A stretch of 64,000 nucleotides of DNA, from positions 14,684,501-14,748,500 of the forward strand of contig NC_016132.3 of assembly GCF_000005505.3 (NCBI RefSeq), read 5' to 3'. Every line of letters starts with the position of its first letter. Position 1 is the stretch's first letter. A model generated the notes under the pieces. That model searched no databases and was not told where the DNA came from. It worked only from the letters and a program-made list of their open reading frames with translations. Made by a program: the position numbers and the translations under genes. Below, piece by piece: positions 35,057-47,909 of the stretch. The stretch comes from Brachypodium distachyon. Lineage: Eukaryota; Streptophyta; Magnoliopsida; Poales; Poaceae.

Positions 35057-38000
35057 TCAAGCACCACTGGCATACAGGCGAGTCCACTCCTTCGCTGCAA
35101 AGCAAAAAAAAAATTGACATGTTAGGTACAAAAAGCAATGAAAAGTGGAGCAAAATGACATGCTAGTGTATCAAAGTGCAGTGTTAGCGTGCGGCTTTGT
35201 TGGCTGAATTTTCAGTTACCTGTCTCGACAGCTTCAGCTTCATTGGATTTCCAGTGTTTTGCCACGTTTTCTGAGAGCGGATCATCTGGATTCGGAGCGC
35301 TCAGCAGTGCCTGAATGCTGCAGACCAAACATTGTAAAGAGGCAAAAAAAAAAGAGTATACAATAGTGGATACAAGAAGCAACCCTCTGGAAATACGATA
35401 ATATGATACGATCATGAACTATAATGAAACTATTTGGCCAAACATGCCACGGAAGACAGAAGAGGTTGCTACCTCAAAAGAACAGTACGTATCTGAAGAG
35501 CTGGGCTCCATTTGTCCTTCAGGATATCGAGGCATATCCTACCAAGCTGCAGTGCAAGTCAATCCGAAATGAGAAACTGTTATCGAATGAAGTTCCATTG
35601 AGAATATCAGTTCCCTACCTTGTCAATGTTGGGATGGTATATTTTTGTGAGAAACCTAACCTGCGTCAGGAATAACCAAAGAGTGATGTCCATCAGAAAG
35701 AATCACAACAGAGACAACATACAGAAAAGTCAAATAGAATTGTGTAACTACTTTGGTTAGACGACAGTGTCACACTAAAACTAAAACAACCATGTTGATA
35801 TCCGTAAGAGTAAAACAGTCCAAGGACAGGAGTTGAGAACAAAATATTCAGCTACCTCTTATTTAACATGATGGAAATTACTACTCCCTCCGATCCATAT
35901 TAATTGTCGAAATATTACATGTATCTAGACAATTTTTTAGCCATAGATACATCCATATTTGGGCAAATTTGAGACAATTAATATGGATCGGAGGGAGTAT
36001 TAGTCTGAGTCTCAGATGATATATCACAATGTCAGTACACTCCAAATATAGCATTGCCAATTAAGTAAAGTAAAGTACGGAACTGTGCAAAGGAGATTAG
36101 TTAAGTGAACGGAGAGAGAAATCTAGTATGGATACGAAAAGTATTAACACAATACTAAACATGGGCATTCAGTATTCCTGATCACAAAGATGGTATGCAA
36201 ATCTATTAATGGTACATATCAACAACAAACATGGGCGCTGCCCAAAATAAGATGTCACAATAAATTGCTGGTTTCGGTTAACCACAGGCATAATTAAACG
36301 TCCATCCCACTGTCGCACCATAGCATGATAAAATCATTGCGAAGATCGCTCTGCCAGATTTTGAACTCAAATTTCAGTTACAACTTACAACTAGGAAATG
36401 AACCAAATTCCACATCAAGGAGCCTACCGGGACAAGAAAATCCATCACAATATGTGTCAAACTAATAACTTCTTAAACAACCATCCACTAATACTTGATC
36501 AAAAAATTACTTTTGGAGCAGCCATCGGATATTCCTCAGGTAAGAAAAGTTCAAGCTTGAAAACTCCACCTGTCCAACACATATTAGAAGAAATATCAGG
36601 AGGACCAGACACAGACAACTAAACAAAATAATGTTTCACCCAATTAAAAATGTCATAAGCAAATACAGTATACAAAGATAAGTAAACCAAGCTTAAATAA
36701 ATAAGATAACATAGTGACAAATGTACTGTCTAACAATAGGAAAACAGGTCGTTCTGTGTACCATTTATCATATACATGCACCGCATTTCATTACTCCATG
36801 TTGCATGGAAACATGGTAGATAGTTCCTTGTGCCGTATATCAGTAAACTTCAGTAATCGCAAAGGTTAAGGAAACCCAAGACATTCAATTCCCATAGGTT
36901 ACTGATATATGGTACAGTTGTAGATCTAGCATGTTAAGGAAACTACAAACTTGTGCCCCATATCATATCTAAACTAATAGCAGGTATAACTGTTGAAGTA
37001 TAAGGTGAATTGCCCTCATTTCTCCATCAGCTTAGGCTTTTAGGGGCACTGGTTCGGCCCATATGCAACTCTCCATGGTATCCGAGCCAAGAGGTCCCGA
37101 GTTCAAGCTCAATATAATAAAAAGGCACTTTTGATCCATGAGGGGGAGTGTTGAAGTACGAAATGAATTGCACTCGTTTCCCCATCAGCTTAGACTTTTG
37201 GGTGAACTGGTTCGGCACAAGCAACTCTACAAAAGGCAGTCTTCCTATGTGGAATAACTTCTACAAATAAAAAACCAGGTTCACTAGAGCTTAAGATAAC
37301 CGATGAAATGGACTTGTCAAGCTATATTTTGTGATGGATTCAACAAAGCAGAATCTCAAAGTATAGAATCCAAAAGGCACAGAAGAGTACAATTACCACT
37401 GGAACAGCTGGGTACAAGATGGTCGGATTGCTGGTCTAGCAAACATAAGTTTAGAAGTGTATAGTTCCGGCAGCACTAGAACAACACCTTTATGTGACCA
37501 TCCTGATATGATCATCCATCTGTGATGTTTTACTACATATTTGCAGCATTTTACAAACAAAAAGAGCCATAGATACGAAAATGGGGACGCGGTGACCACA
37601 GTTACAGTCCTAAATTGCCACAGAACTACGCATTCGTGCTCCAAAGTATTACAGGGTTATCGGCATACGAAACATTCCAACAGAAATAAAATGAAAAGGA
37701 GGTTTTACCTTCATAAGGAGACTGCGCCGGACCAAGGACCATGACATTGAAGTAGCGCATGTTCTCCTCCGACGGCGACGCGCTAATCCCCGGCGCTGCA
37801 CGCACCCCCCCAACACACGAATCAGCACAAACATCCGAGGCTCGAACGCGGACAACACAACAGGAGCATCGAATTCTAGGAAAACGAACCTGGTTCGCTG
37901 AGCAGCCGCTGCGTCTCCTGCAGCAGATCCAAATTCCGAACAGATTAGGCACCACGCACAAGGAATAACCAGACGATAAGGTTATCATATCGCGTTAGAG

Positions 38001-38102
38001 TCTCAGAAACGGCTGTAGATCTGGGGGGGTGAGGGGCGATCGGATCGCGGGGTAGGGCGCGCGCACCTTGATGATCCGGCGCGGGAGGTTGCTGTTGGCC
38101 AT
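35057..38102 (-). CDS. UBC13: Ubiquitin-conjugating enzyme E2 of the UBC13 (UBE2N) family, complete
   Basis: Eight exons close to a 153-residue protein: 38102-38067, 37917-37890, 37795-37709, 36569-36511, 35660-35619, 35546-35473, 35317-35220 and 35094-35057. Phases are consistent throughout (462 nt including stop). The sequence starts [12 protein letters not shown], has HPN at 79-81 and the catalytic Cys89 in [20 protein letters not shown], and ends WTRLYASGA. It is nearly identical to plant UBC35/36. UBC13 pairs with a Uev1/MMS2 partner to build K63-linked ubiquitin chains in DNA-damage tolerance, iron and immune signalling (family knowledge). The promoter is GC-rich and TATA-less. Introns hold a Stowaway (intron 4) and a TRIM (intron 3), with no sign of damage to the reading frame. 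Confidence 0.97.
35884..35997. mobile_element. Stowaway MITE in intron 4 of UBC13
   Basis: Near-perfect inverted ends CTCCCTCCGATCCATATTAA are found at both edges, flanked by TA at 35882-35883 and 35998-35999. The element is 114 bp, and the good ends suggest a relatively recent insertion. Confidence 0.9.
36991..37231 (+). mobile_element. TRIM/SMART miniature LTR retrotransposon in intron 3 of UBC13
   Basis: Two direct repeats of about 84 bp (36991-37075 and 37149-37231) both start TGTTGAAGTA and end in CA. Between them are a primer-binding-site-like TGGTATCCGAGCC immediately after the first repeat (one base from the initiator-Met-tRNA match TGGTATCAGAGC) and a polypurine tract GAGGGGGAG immediately before the second. 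The total is 241 bp with no coding capacity, as expected for terminal-repeat retrotransposons in miniature. It is antisense to the host gene. I did not find a clean 5-bp target duplication. Confidence 0.75.
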
Positions 38103-38377
38103 GGAGTCCGGCCGGGGCTGGAGCGAGAGCCTAGAGGGGAGGGGGGGAGGGACCGCCTCGAGCTTCGCGCGGCGACGGAGGAGAAGACAGCGCGAGAGAG
38201 GTCAAAGGAGTCGTCGATCTGTCGGGGAGGGCGAGCCGGGGGAGGAGGCGACGAACGAACAGAAATGGGTCAGGGTCCGATACTGTGTACCACGTATTTA
38301 TAAACTCCACGCTACAGCCGCTGCTGCTGATATTTTCCTTTTCCTCTTGAGCTGGTGTTTTCGTTTTATACTCTACC

Positions 38378-38596
38378 GACCTGTTTGTTTGTCCTTCTAT
38401 TTCAGTTTTTTTGCATCTGGCAATCTTAAAAGCATCTTTTCTGTTTACACGTGAAGCTGAGAGGCACCTCCGAACATGCTAAACACTGTTTACACATGAA
38501 GCTGAGAAGCACCTTCGGACGTGCTAAACAGAAAAAGTGCTTTTGAGATTGCTAAAAGTACCAAAAACTGAAACAGAAGTCCAAACAAATAGGCCC
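38378..38596. mobile_element. Fold-back MITE upstream of UBC13
   Basis: About 70-bp inverted arms start GACCTGTTTGTTTGTCCTTC on the left and GGCCTATTTGTTTGGACTTC on the minus strand from the right. The loop contains two direct copies of a 42-45 bp unit (38434-38478 and 38487-38528) with GAAGCTGAGA(G/A)GCACCT. It lies about 280 bp upstream of the UBC13 ATG, within the likely promoter. The superfamily and target duplication are unresolved. Confidence 0.65.
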
Positions 38597-38599
38597 AGA

Positions 38600-41500
38600 G
38601 TCTGCTGGATTGTGAATTTGAATACGCACACGGCGAAATCAAAATACGAAGTCATGGCCACTATGTTTAAAATAAAATTCGTGTACTTGGACAAAACAGA
38701 AGTTGTTCGGTGAATAAAAAAACCCTAGAAATGATTTTCCGACGTAATAAACGGTATAATAGTACTACTAGTAGTACGAGGGCTGCTGCAGCGGAGATTA
38801 AAAAAAAACGGTGTTCGTTTTAGGTGAGCCAGGGAGAGCATCTCTCCACGCGAAGGGAGCACACAATTTATGCATGTGCAGAGAGAGAGAGCACGGAGAA
38901 GAACAACCTTTGGGTTTGCCTAATTGCAACGGCCAACTTGTGACTTTGTGTTGTGCGCGCTCGTCGTGGAAGGATCTCAGGCGAAAAGGAAGGTGGGGGA
39001 AAGCTCGATTATTCTCCGCAGCTTCAATCCCACGCTAAGCCGCCTGGTCGAAAAGGTTTGGCTGGCCAAACCGGTTTTGCATGGTACTCCGTAACATGTT
39101 TTTCAAGTTTTTTAGAACTTTGGAGGAACTCGAAACAAATTGAGAGCATACGCTTTCTAAGAGTTGAAAAGTATTATTTTCGAAGCACGGGCAGTCGGGC
39201 ACGGGCATCAGAGCATCTCCGTTGCCAGTCGCTCGAAGCGAAGAGAAATCACGCACTTCCTCTGCTACCGAAGCGAAGGCAGGAACAAGAACAACAGCGA
39301 CGAGACACAGCCAGAAATTCGGCATAGTATTTGCTCAGGGCTAGATTCCACTGTATTCGCTGTAATCTGGTAAAGCATGTCGCATGTGCCCAGACTACAG
39401 GAGGATTTCAAGACAAGTATCCAGTCCTGTCTTATTTACAACAGATAGCGTGCAAAACTATGCTCAAGAATCAAGATAGATAAATAACACTGGATTTCCC
39501 CAGTACTTGCTACTTCACCGAACTACGGAGTACAACTGGTAAAGAATAGTTTCACAAGTCGGATCCTGAGATCACAATGAAAGAGAAGATACAACAGGGA
39601 GTATTAAATCTGCACATGATCACAAGGAAATCCAGATGCACATGAATCCAGACAATAGGAAGAACAGGGAACAGTTTGACATATTTTTTCTAATAAAACA
39701 GAAGGTCAGAGTTGCATGCCTACATTGTCAACAAAATAATAGATGAATTGCACGAACATACCTCAACGACTCAATGTCAACATGGATTTACACTAACAAT
39801 TTTTAGTCTTTGACCTTTCATACTCTTCAGAATTAATTATTACCAGACTAAAAACTACAATGCACCTAAGAACACGAGCTTTCGCTTCAGAATATCCCAA
39901 GGATGGTGGGGGCAGGTGGAGCACGCCATCATTGGAGAGCAAGAGCAACGCCATGTCATTAACTGATCATCTTCAAATGATAATCTGTAGAAGAGACAAT
40001 GGACAAGAGTCAATTGATCGCTTCACCAAACAGTAACATTACAAATTTGCTATACAGGCTCCAAACAAACTGATTTTCTATCAGTCTACGCTTAAACATA
40101 GCAGTTAACAGGGGCAAAGCTTAACACAGGCCCATCAGCAATCATGCAGAGAACAAGGCAAGGCAGATCATCCATGGGAATCACACAACAATCCACAAGG
40201 AAGCATGCATTACATTCTTTGGAAAGCCAATCAAGAGAAATCTGGGTTCAGCGATCGGAAAGATTTACAATGGATAAGATATGTCAAAATTTCAGTACTG
40301 GAAACTTCAGTTACAAAGCAATTTGATAAATCTTACATGCCAAGACAAGTATAGAAGATATATCTTTATATAATAATACTGACTCGTAATTGTTAGGCTT
40401 ACAGCAAAAAAAAGGTTAAGTTTCATTAAACAAGCTTATTTATCGGTCTCTGAGGAGCTGGGTTACCTGTAGATAAATGGGACCAGAAACTAAGAGGTTA
40501 CCTGTTGACTCAAGCTTATGCTTATTTTGGCGATACACGTACTCTTAGGCTGGACATAATTCACCCTAACGATTCTCACTAAGACATGAGAAAGGAATTC
40601 TAGTACGGAAAGGAAGTGAAAACCAGCGCATGTGCATCCAAGTGACTCCTAGTGAAACAGCACAGAGAGTGTCCCAGATCGATTTTAACTCTGAGTCACC
40701 AAGTGGTTCGTCGGTATCAATTTGATCCTAACAGATTCCAGGCAATACCATCATATGTCACCCAGTCATGATTTCCAGGAAAAGAATATAAGTATTTTCA
40801 TCATACAGACAGAATTGAAGAAAAACTATTATTAGACCATACATTATGGTCTTTCATTTGTCATGACAAAAATGTACTCCCTCCGATCCATAAAAGGTGA
40901 CGCCCATTTTGTACTAAGTTAGCACAAATTTTGTACTAGGTGGGCGACACATTTTATGGATCGGAGGGAGTAATAAGAAACACTAAAAGCTCAAGATAGA
41001 AACTATGATTAGTTAGTTCAATCTTTTAATAACACCTATGACATAACAGAGCTGCACAATTATAATTCTGTAAATTTTATCACACCCAAAAACCCAGAGA
41101 ACCAAACGATAAGATACATAAGTACTTAAATCTACAATCATAACGAGATGGTCAACATATCTCATCAATGCACAAAATTAAATAGAAAAACACACGACGA
41201 AAACATCCACCAAACATTATCTACTGAAGACACAAAATATAAATAGAATCTCACAAAGCCTACACCAGGATAGATCTTATATGTGAATATCAATGCTCAA
41301 CAGGACCGAAAGCCTTATTTATGAAGGTTATCGCACATTTGGGCTAAGGCCATTGTAACATAAAATAGTCCAAAATGCACAACATATGGGGTGGTCGGAC
41401 TTCGGCAACGAAACTTCAGACATACTCGCTAGATTTTCCGAAGCAACAGTATCTAAACTTTTTTGTTGCTAATCCTCCGCAGCAACTCGAGCCAATTGTT

Positions 41501-42056
41501 TACCAAGATCCTTATCGAGATTAGCTAGATTATTAAACCTTGACTGTAGATAAACGGACATGTATGTAACATATTGCTCAGAACAATCAAGTCGGGCTCA
41601 CCCAAGCTTGTTTACACCCATATGAAGGAAAGGCTTATTGAATTGCATTGTCAGGAAATCAGCACTTCCCCAAACAAACTGAAAGTACCTTTATTCCACA
41701 ACCTATAAACATCAATGGATATACTCAGAACACAACAGCTTACATGTGTGGACCTTCCCACCATTAAGGCCAAACATAGTAACAATAAGTTCCACTTATT
41801 AAAATGTCATTGTATACAAGAATGTCAGATTAAATTATGCCTCTACACAAGCATACCAATCCTGTCACTATCACTGAAAGTCTGAAACATTAACTAACAG
41901 CCAACATCATGCCACATAACTTGTAATTTTAGCACATCAACATTAGCATTACAGAAACAATAGTAGCCACAGATCACATAAACGAACAAAAACAATCTAC
42001 AGCAATGTTCTAAACTGAAATGCTAAAACATACTTTACCTAAAACCCTCGTCCGCA
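38600..42056. other. Gene-free DNA, partly 3' region of the trihelix gene
   Basis: No supported coding sequence. The last few hundred bases before 42057 should be the trihelix gene's 3' UTR. A pyrimidine/CTACAG acceptor-like site on the minus strand near 39,990 leads into a block without an open frame, which might be a distal UTR exon. One Stowaway at 40,877-40,970 is listed separately. Confidence 0.35.
40877..40970. mobile_element. Stowaway MITE, 94 bp
   Basis: Inverted ends CTCCCTCCGATCCATAAAA are near-perfect at both edges, flanked by TA on each side. The centre has two TTTTGTACTA(A/G)G units in inverted context. Confidence 0.88.
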
Positions 42057-43124
42057 TCAGAGGTAATTGGAGTTGGAAAGGAAAGGCAGCGCAGCAACGG
42101 ATGAAATCAGCTCCACTCCACCAGCACCATTGGATGCAGCCCCTCCGCTCTTCTTCGTGCGCTTCACCCTTGCGAGCTTCACGTGCGCATCGACGAAGTT
42201 CTCCATGCGCTTCACCTCCAGCTGCTTCAGGAAGTCAATTCGCTCGCGTTCCATCTCTAGCGAATGCTTTTGTTTCGCACTCTCCACGCGCTCATACATC
42301 TCTGCAAAAGCCTCAATTGCCCTCGCCAGCTCGCTGACACCACTATCCCCATCACCGCCAGCCTCGCGACGAAAGGGACGCTTGTTGCTACCGCCGGAGC
42401 GCGCCGACGAGACAGAACGCGACGGTGACCTCCGCAAGTTGTCATGGTGGTTGTTGTTGTTGTTACCACCAGGATGATCACCAGAGTCCTCCGAATCAGA
42501 CACCGCTGCAGCGGCGGCAGCGGCTTCCTGCTGGATGAACGCAGCGGCAGGGAGCAGCGCCCCGCGGCGGTAGCTGGGGAGGGGCAGAGCCATGGGCGGG
42601 GGCGGGGACGGCGAGGAAGAAGGCGACGGGTACTTCCTCGCGGCGGTAGAAGAAGGATGGACGGGCAGGGCGAGGTGCGGGGCCATCGCCGGCGAGGGCC
42701 GCTTGTTGGCGGCGGAGTTGAGGGTGGGGCCGACGAGTCGGTCGAGCTCGTCGAAGAAGCTCCAGCCCGACGGCGCGCCGCGGACGCGCTCGGCCTTGTA
42801 CTTCTTCTTGAGGGTGTCGACGCGGTTCTTGCACTGCACGTCGGTGCGCGGCGGGCGGCGGCGCGCGGCGGCCCCGCGGCGCGAGTTGACGGCGTTGGCC
42901 ACCTCCTGCCACTGCTTCTGGCGCAGGTTGCCGCGGTTGAGCTCCACGTAGCGGCTGCCCCACGCGTCCACCAGCGCCGCCGTCTCGCCCTCGCTCCAGC
43001 AGTCCTCCCGGTAGGGCAGGTTAGGGTTGGGCGGCGGCAGCCTCCCAAACCCTCCCCCTCCTCCTCCTCCCCCTCCTCCCGCCGCCGCCGCAGCAGCAGC
43101 CGCAGCCATCTCCCTCACCTCCAT
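42057..43124 (-). CDS. Trihelix (SIP1/ASIL-type) transcription factor, single exon
   Basis: The 355-residue protein has, in order: an Ala run and a Gly run (6-25), a trihelix/MADF-like DNA-binding domain (about 40-132) with W43, W55 and W72 spaced in the classical pattern ([44 protein letters not shown]), a Ser/Pro-rich linker, an Asn/His patch, a basic segment (SNKRPFRRE), and a C-terminal coiled coil (about 267-322, [19 protein letters not shown]). This arrangement is typical of the SIP1 clade, which includes ASIL1/2, repressors of seed maturation genes; that role is by homology. The nucleus is inferred. The first true ATG at 43124 was preferred over a non-ATG extension. No intron is needed, as is common in this clade. 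Confidence 0.9.
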   Translation of the reverse strand: MEVREMAAAAAAAAAGGGGGGGGGGFGRLPPPNPNLPYREDCWSEGETAALVDAWGSRYVELNRGNLRQKQWQEVANAVNSRRGAAARRRPPRTDVQCKNRVDTLKKKYKAERVRGAPSGWSFFDELDRLVGPTLNSAANKRPSPAMAPHLALPVHPSSTAARKYPSPSSSPSPPPPMALPLPSYRRGALLPAAAFIQQEAAAAAAAVSDSEDSGDHPGGNNNNNHHDNLRRSPSRSVSSARSGGSNKRPFRREAGGDGDSGVSELARAIEAFAEMYERVESAKQKHSLEMERERIDFLKQLEVKRMENFVDAHVKLARVKRTKKSGGAASNGAGGVELISSVAALPFLSNSNYL

Positions 43125-46100
43125 CGGAACCAGATCTCGCAGGAGCAAACCCTAACCCTAGCTAGCCCGCCCGCCGAGAGAAGAGGACCGAGCGAGCCTC
43201 GGGGAAGTCGCGCGTGACGGTGGGCTATGTGAGCGGTGGGGGGTTCGGGGTTGGAATAAAAGGACACGGCGAGGGAAGGGGGGAGGTGGGGTCGCCGGCC
43301 GCGAGGGGTCCGGGTTCCGTCCGTCACGCACGCGGCACGTGACGCGTGACCGGCGAGGGGGGGGCGGCATCGGCATGGCATATCTCGCTCGCTCTCGTGT
43401 GTCGTGGGTGACCGGATTCGGATCGGAGACGTGCCGCCGTTGGATTGCGTTTGACCGGGTAACCGGCGATTACTTTCGGGTTTCGGAGGGCGGGTGGGAT
43501 AATGACAGCCAGCCAGGCACAGGCAAAGCAGAGCGCGGCGACAGGCGACAGCCGGAGACCGGACGGAATACGGTGGCTGGCGCGGGGGTGGGAAATTACC
43601 GCGTTGCCCCTACCCCGGGGAGCAGGCCGGGGCGGCACGCGGCAGGGGCAAGGCGGGGATTTCGCGTGGGGCGGCGCGGTGTCAGGGGGTGAGCTGGTCG
43701 CCGTTGGTCGGTTTGCGTTTCGGGGCCGCCGAAAGAGGGGAGAGGAGAGAGAGAGAAACGCGCCGAGGATGATGGGGAAGGGAGAGGAGACTCGCGAACC
43801 GAAGACACCGCTGCTCCTCGCTCTGTACTCCAGTCTAGGCTTCTAGCTAGACTCGGCGCGGTGGAGTGGGTGGGTGAAGAGACTGAGGCGCGGGGCCCGC
43901 GTGCAAGCAGGCAGGGCGGGCAATTATTGTCGCCTCTGGTGCCGTCGCTCGGTACAGAGGACGGACGGACGGACGGCGTGGGCAAAATTTAATCGGCGTG
44001 CAGCAGGTGCCGGCTGCCGCCTGCAGGCGCCGGTCCTTCGGATTGATCGGTGGATGGATGCACTCGCCAATGGCAATTCATCCATCAAACATCATTCGTT
44101 ACTGTATATTTTGTGGCAAATCAAGATTAGAGGTTCATCATCCGTTTACCGTTTTGGTTTGTCCCCTGGCGTCATCATCACCGTCTGGGCTTTGGAACTG
44201 ACAATATGGTTCTTTCGGTGAAATTCAGGTGAAAGTAAAACTCCACCGGTAGATAGCAGCGGCCATGGTGCCGTCGTGGGAACAGAGCAGTACGTACGTT
44301 ACGGGCTCGCGTCAAATCCTCGACGGAACCGTGCCCGCTGCACCGGTGGGTGAACAGAACACCATAAATCCCTCGCGGCCGTGGAGAGAAGTCAGGGGAA
44401 CCGCGTGTACGTACGTGGTCCTCTCCTGCTAGCTATAGCTAGGCTGCCCCGTGCGACCGGCGGCGAGGAAACGGCACGCTCGGGAGCCGTCAACATTGAA
44501 TCGGAGGGCCGGGCGGCCGCGATAGCGTAGCGACCAGCGAGATACTCAGTCAGTACGGGCTACTTCGGGCTGTCACGCACGCACCGAGCCGGACGGCCGG
44601 GCCGACGCGTCGGGCTTGGGAACCACCGGCGCCGCAGGGGCGGGCTCGGACCGCGTCCAACGCCGCAGGCTTTGCAAAGCTTGCGTTGCGTGTACCCCAC
44701 GCTACCACGCGGGTCCCCTCCACCAATCAATTCCAGGCCGGACGGACGGCCGGTACCGTGTACCGACGCGTCGCCCGCCGGATCTCCGTGGCGTTTTCCT
44801 TTGCCTTTAGTTGTGTACCCGCCCCGCTTCACGCCGGCCTTGTGCGGCAGTTGTGTACACACACGCACGCACTTGTACTACTACTGGTGGCCTTGGACTT
44901 TGCTGGTTGCTGGTGCGCACCCAGCTTTTTGCGAACGGTTCCGGGAAACGCCGGCGGAAACTTGTGCGGCGGGTCGGTCGGTTGCCGGGGAAGGAAGGAT
45001 TCTTCACACAAGCAACGTGAGATCTGACCAAGGGGAGCAGCAGCCAGCCAGCACGAGCAGCAGTTCGGCGCTGGAGCTACGCGCGAGCTGGGGCAGGAGC
45101 TACACGCCATGTACGTTGCGTCCCCGGGCCGGTTTGATTTACGACCGGAAGAGCCGCAGCGTTTCCGGCGCGATGACCGGACAAATTAGCCGGCTTGGCC
45201 GATGGCTATACTATATCGGATTGGACATATGGAGTGATAGTGCTCCCGACAGGTAGGAGACGGACGGACGAGAGCGAGTAAACTGCTGCCTGCGACTCTG
45301 CGAGTCCTGCCGTGCACGGCTCCATGGACGGACCGCACGTCCATGGCCTGTGTAGCTCCGACCGCACCGGACGCAGGCAAGCGGGACGTGCTGTTCATCC
45401 TGCAGACGGGACTGACCCAAGTTATTGGAGACGCGTCGGCATTGAAGCCTTTTCCATTCTCAGGAGCATGACGTAATCACGGGATCACGCACGGCGTGGG
45501 CAAAAGATTACCAGCCGCGCCGCGCGTGCCTGACTGCCTGTGCAGCTGTGCTATTTTGAGTGCAGAATACAGTTCTTCAGAACCGCGCCTGTTTTTTGAG
45601 GCTAACTGAACATGCAGTTCCATACAATTTCAAAACTCTACGTATAATACGGAAGGGTAAAAGATACTGAGGCGGTCGAGACCACTGTCGCGACACGCGA
45701 AGCCTGAAATCGTAGCGGATTTACTTTTTCTTTCTCTCGGGGCAACGTCCAGCAACAGCAAGTGACTGCTTGCCGGTTCATCTGGCCGGACTGAAGGTGC
45801 AGAACTATCTGCTTCCATGACCATGTCATCTTACTGAACTGATGTTGATGTTGATCGAACGGAAACTTGGTATTAGTGCAATTTGCATTTGGTAGACGGG
45901 GGGTGGGATGAAGAAGCTGCAGCGCATTGGTCAGGGCAGCAGATGGAAAACGCTGGAGACGGAGGTCAAAGAAGACGCGCGTAAAGGAACCGGTCAGAAC
46001 AGTGACTTCCTTACTGGATTTAGGTGACAGGCTGAAAATTGTTTATACTTTGGCACGTTGCCTGGGACACAGCAGTGGACAAGTTCGGTTCGGAGAATTC

Positions 46101-47650
46101 TATCCTCCAGTCATGTTCCTTCTCGGTGATTAACTATCAGCTCATCTGCCAATCACATGTTCTGTGGTGACAGCAGCCAGCAAAAATAACCGAACGGATT
46201 AGTGATCGCCTAGATTATGTAGCTCAATTTGCATGCGTAGTTTCAAACGGTATAAAACGATGCCTTCGAAGAAATGGGAGTAGTAAAAAACATGTGGACT
46301 CGATTTGGGCCGGGCCGCGATATCTTCGGTTCTCCACCCTCTTACGCGCAGCGTTTCTTCTCAGTGTCTGCTCATCACTTGCGTTAGCTTGTATTGTTTG
46401 CCTTCGCTTAATATTAGTGCCATGTTATCATGGCTCCATCGCCCAGTCGAACGCCGGCTATCAGTTCAAATTATGGATAGTCTATTGGCTTTGAATAATG
46501 CGTGTCCTTGCTCTGATTCCGTTGAGTGTCATTCCAAGAGTAGGTATCTATCAGAAGAATTTTCAGCAAATGTCAGTGCTGCTTGAAGTCAACGAGTACT
46601 AATCACAACATGTGTGAACATTTGCCATCCTCCTGCGGTGCACTCTGACCTGCATTGGAGAGCTGTATTGCAGCCTGAAGGTCTTCTTCTCTATTCTACT
46701 TCTACATATCTACCCACGTGTATATGCAGTATCCTCCGATGGTTTAGCCCATGGGCAATGCAGTTGTCTGCTTCAATTCTTGGTGTTTCAGAACTAGTAG
46801 TACTACTAGATATGATCAGTATGCTGGGGACAGGACAGTATGAATGTACGATAGATAAGGTCCTAGAACATGGGCCACAGGTTATGCAGATCGCAGACAC
46901 GAGTGTTTGGCTGGAACTGATCTCCGAATGCGAGACTCCGAGAAACGTTGATGCCGCTTTCTGTCGATCACCTTGAGCCATTGTCCGTCTGCTGGCCTGG
47001 CAGGGAAAGTCTACGGAATGCCATCTCGAAAGCCATGGAAATTCTGTTTTGCCTGACAGAACTCTGGCGTACATGAGCAACAGCGACCGGAGCGTGGTTT
47101 GCCTGCGTGCTTGACTGTATGGTCACGACGAACACGAGGTGGCGACCATCCGCCGCGTTATCCAGGACTGCACCCGTCAGAGAAGGATCCTTCACTTTTT
47201 GGGAATCCAATCACTTCGGGATCCATCAGAGCAGAAGACACGGCCATTTCGCCGGCGGCTTTCCCCATACAGTGCACATCTCGTGAACTTCCGTCCATAT
47301 TTTCTGGCCAAATTTGCAAAGGATTTGTGCTTTTCAGAGTGCAGCAAACGTAGCAATACCAGGAAACTACGGAGTAGAATAGGAAGGAACGTACGCCTGT
47401 TTGTTCGGGCGGCAAAGTCAGAGCGACACTCTCTCTACTTTGTTTGTTCGTCAGGCCAGGACGCCCGCCAAACCCGACATGGATAACTCCATTATTGACG
47501 ATGGAAAGTAGAAATCTGACCCCGGGGGCACTAGCAGACGACACTATCCACATTGTCTTCACACACCGAGAATATGACAAAATAACATGCATTCTTAATT
47601 CACCTATCGTCCCCAGTACACACCATCAGAAAACATCTTCGATCTTCTAA
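43125..47650. other. Gene-poor, GC-rich then mixed intergenic DNA
   Basis: The first part is the trihelix promoter and leader; telomere-like AAACCCTAACCCTA sits just upstream of its ATG at 43,147-43,160. From 43,350 to 47,650 there are many overlapping open frames caused by high GC, but none shows a family motif, codon-wise conservation cue or splice structure that I can support. A (GGAC)n run lies near 43,965. Confidence 0.4.
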
Positions 47651-47689
47651 GGCGTGGATGCATTAGGGGTGCGTATAAAAATAATCATA

Positions 47690-47909
47690 CTCCTTCCGAT
47701 ACATAAAAAGTTTCCCACATTTAGTACAAAATATGTACTCCCTCCGTCGAACAAAGGATGTTTCAACTTTGATTAAATTTGAATGCATCTATACACTAAG
47801 TCATGTCTAGATACATTTAAATTTTGACAAACTTGAGACATCTTTTGTTGGACGGAGGGAGTACTAATTTTAGTACAAAATGTGTGACACTTTTTATGAA
47901 TGGGGGGAG
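47690..47909. mobile_element. Outer Stowaway MITE interrupted by a second Stowaway
   Basis: CTCCTTCCGATACATAAAAAG follows TA at the left and the right edge ends TTTATGAATGGGGGGAG before TA. The two halves are separated by the element at 47,738-47,861. The halves carry the TTTAGTACAAAAT(A/G)TG motif in matching inverted positions. Confidence 0.75.
47738..47861. mobile_element. Inner (younger) Stowaway MITE
   Basis: Good inverted ends CTCCCTCCGTCGAACAAAGG and, on the minus strand, CTCCCTCCGTCCAACAAAAG are flanked by TA. It belongs to the family that also gives 32,277-32,400. Its better ends show that it entered the outer element later. Confidence 0.88.

Noticed and set aside
42444..43217. Antisense open frame of 257 codons over the trihelix gene
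   Set aside because: It is a shadow of the GC-rich trihelix coding sequence; only the minus-strand frame has a recognisable domain.
44560..45256. Open frames of up to 194 codons
   Set aside because: Overlapping frames in GC-rich DNA with no motif or splice support.
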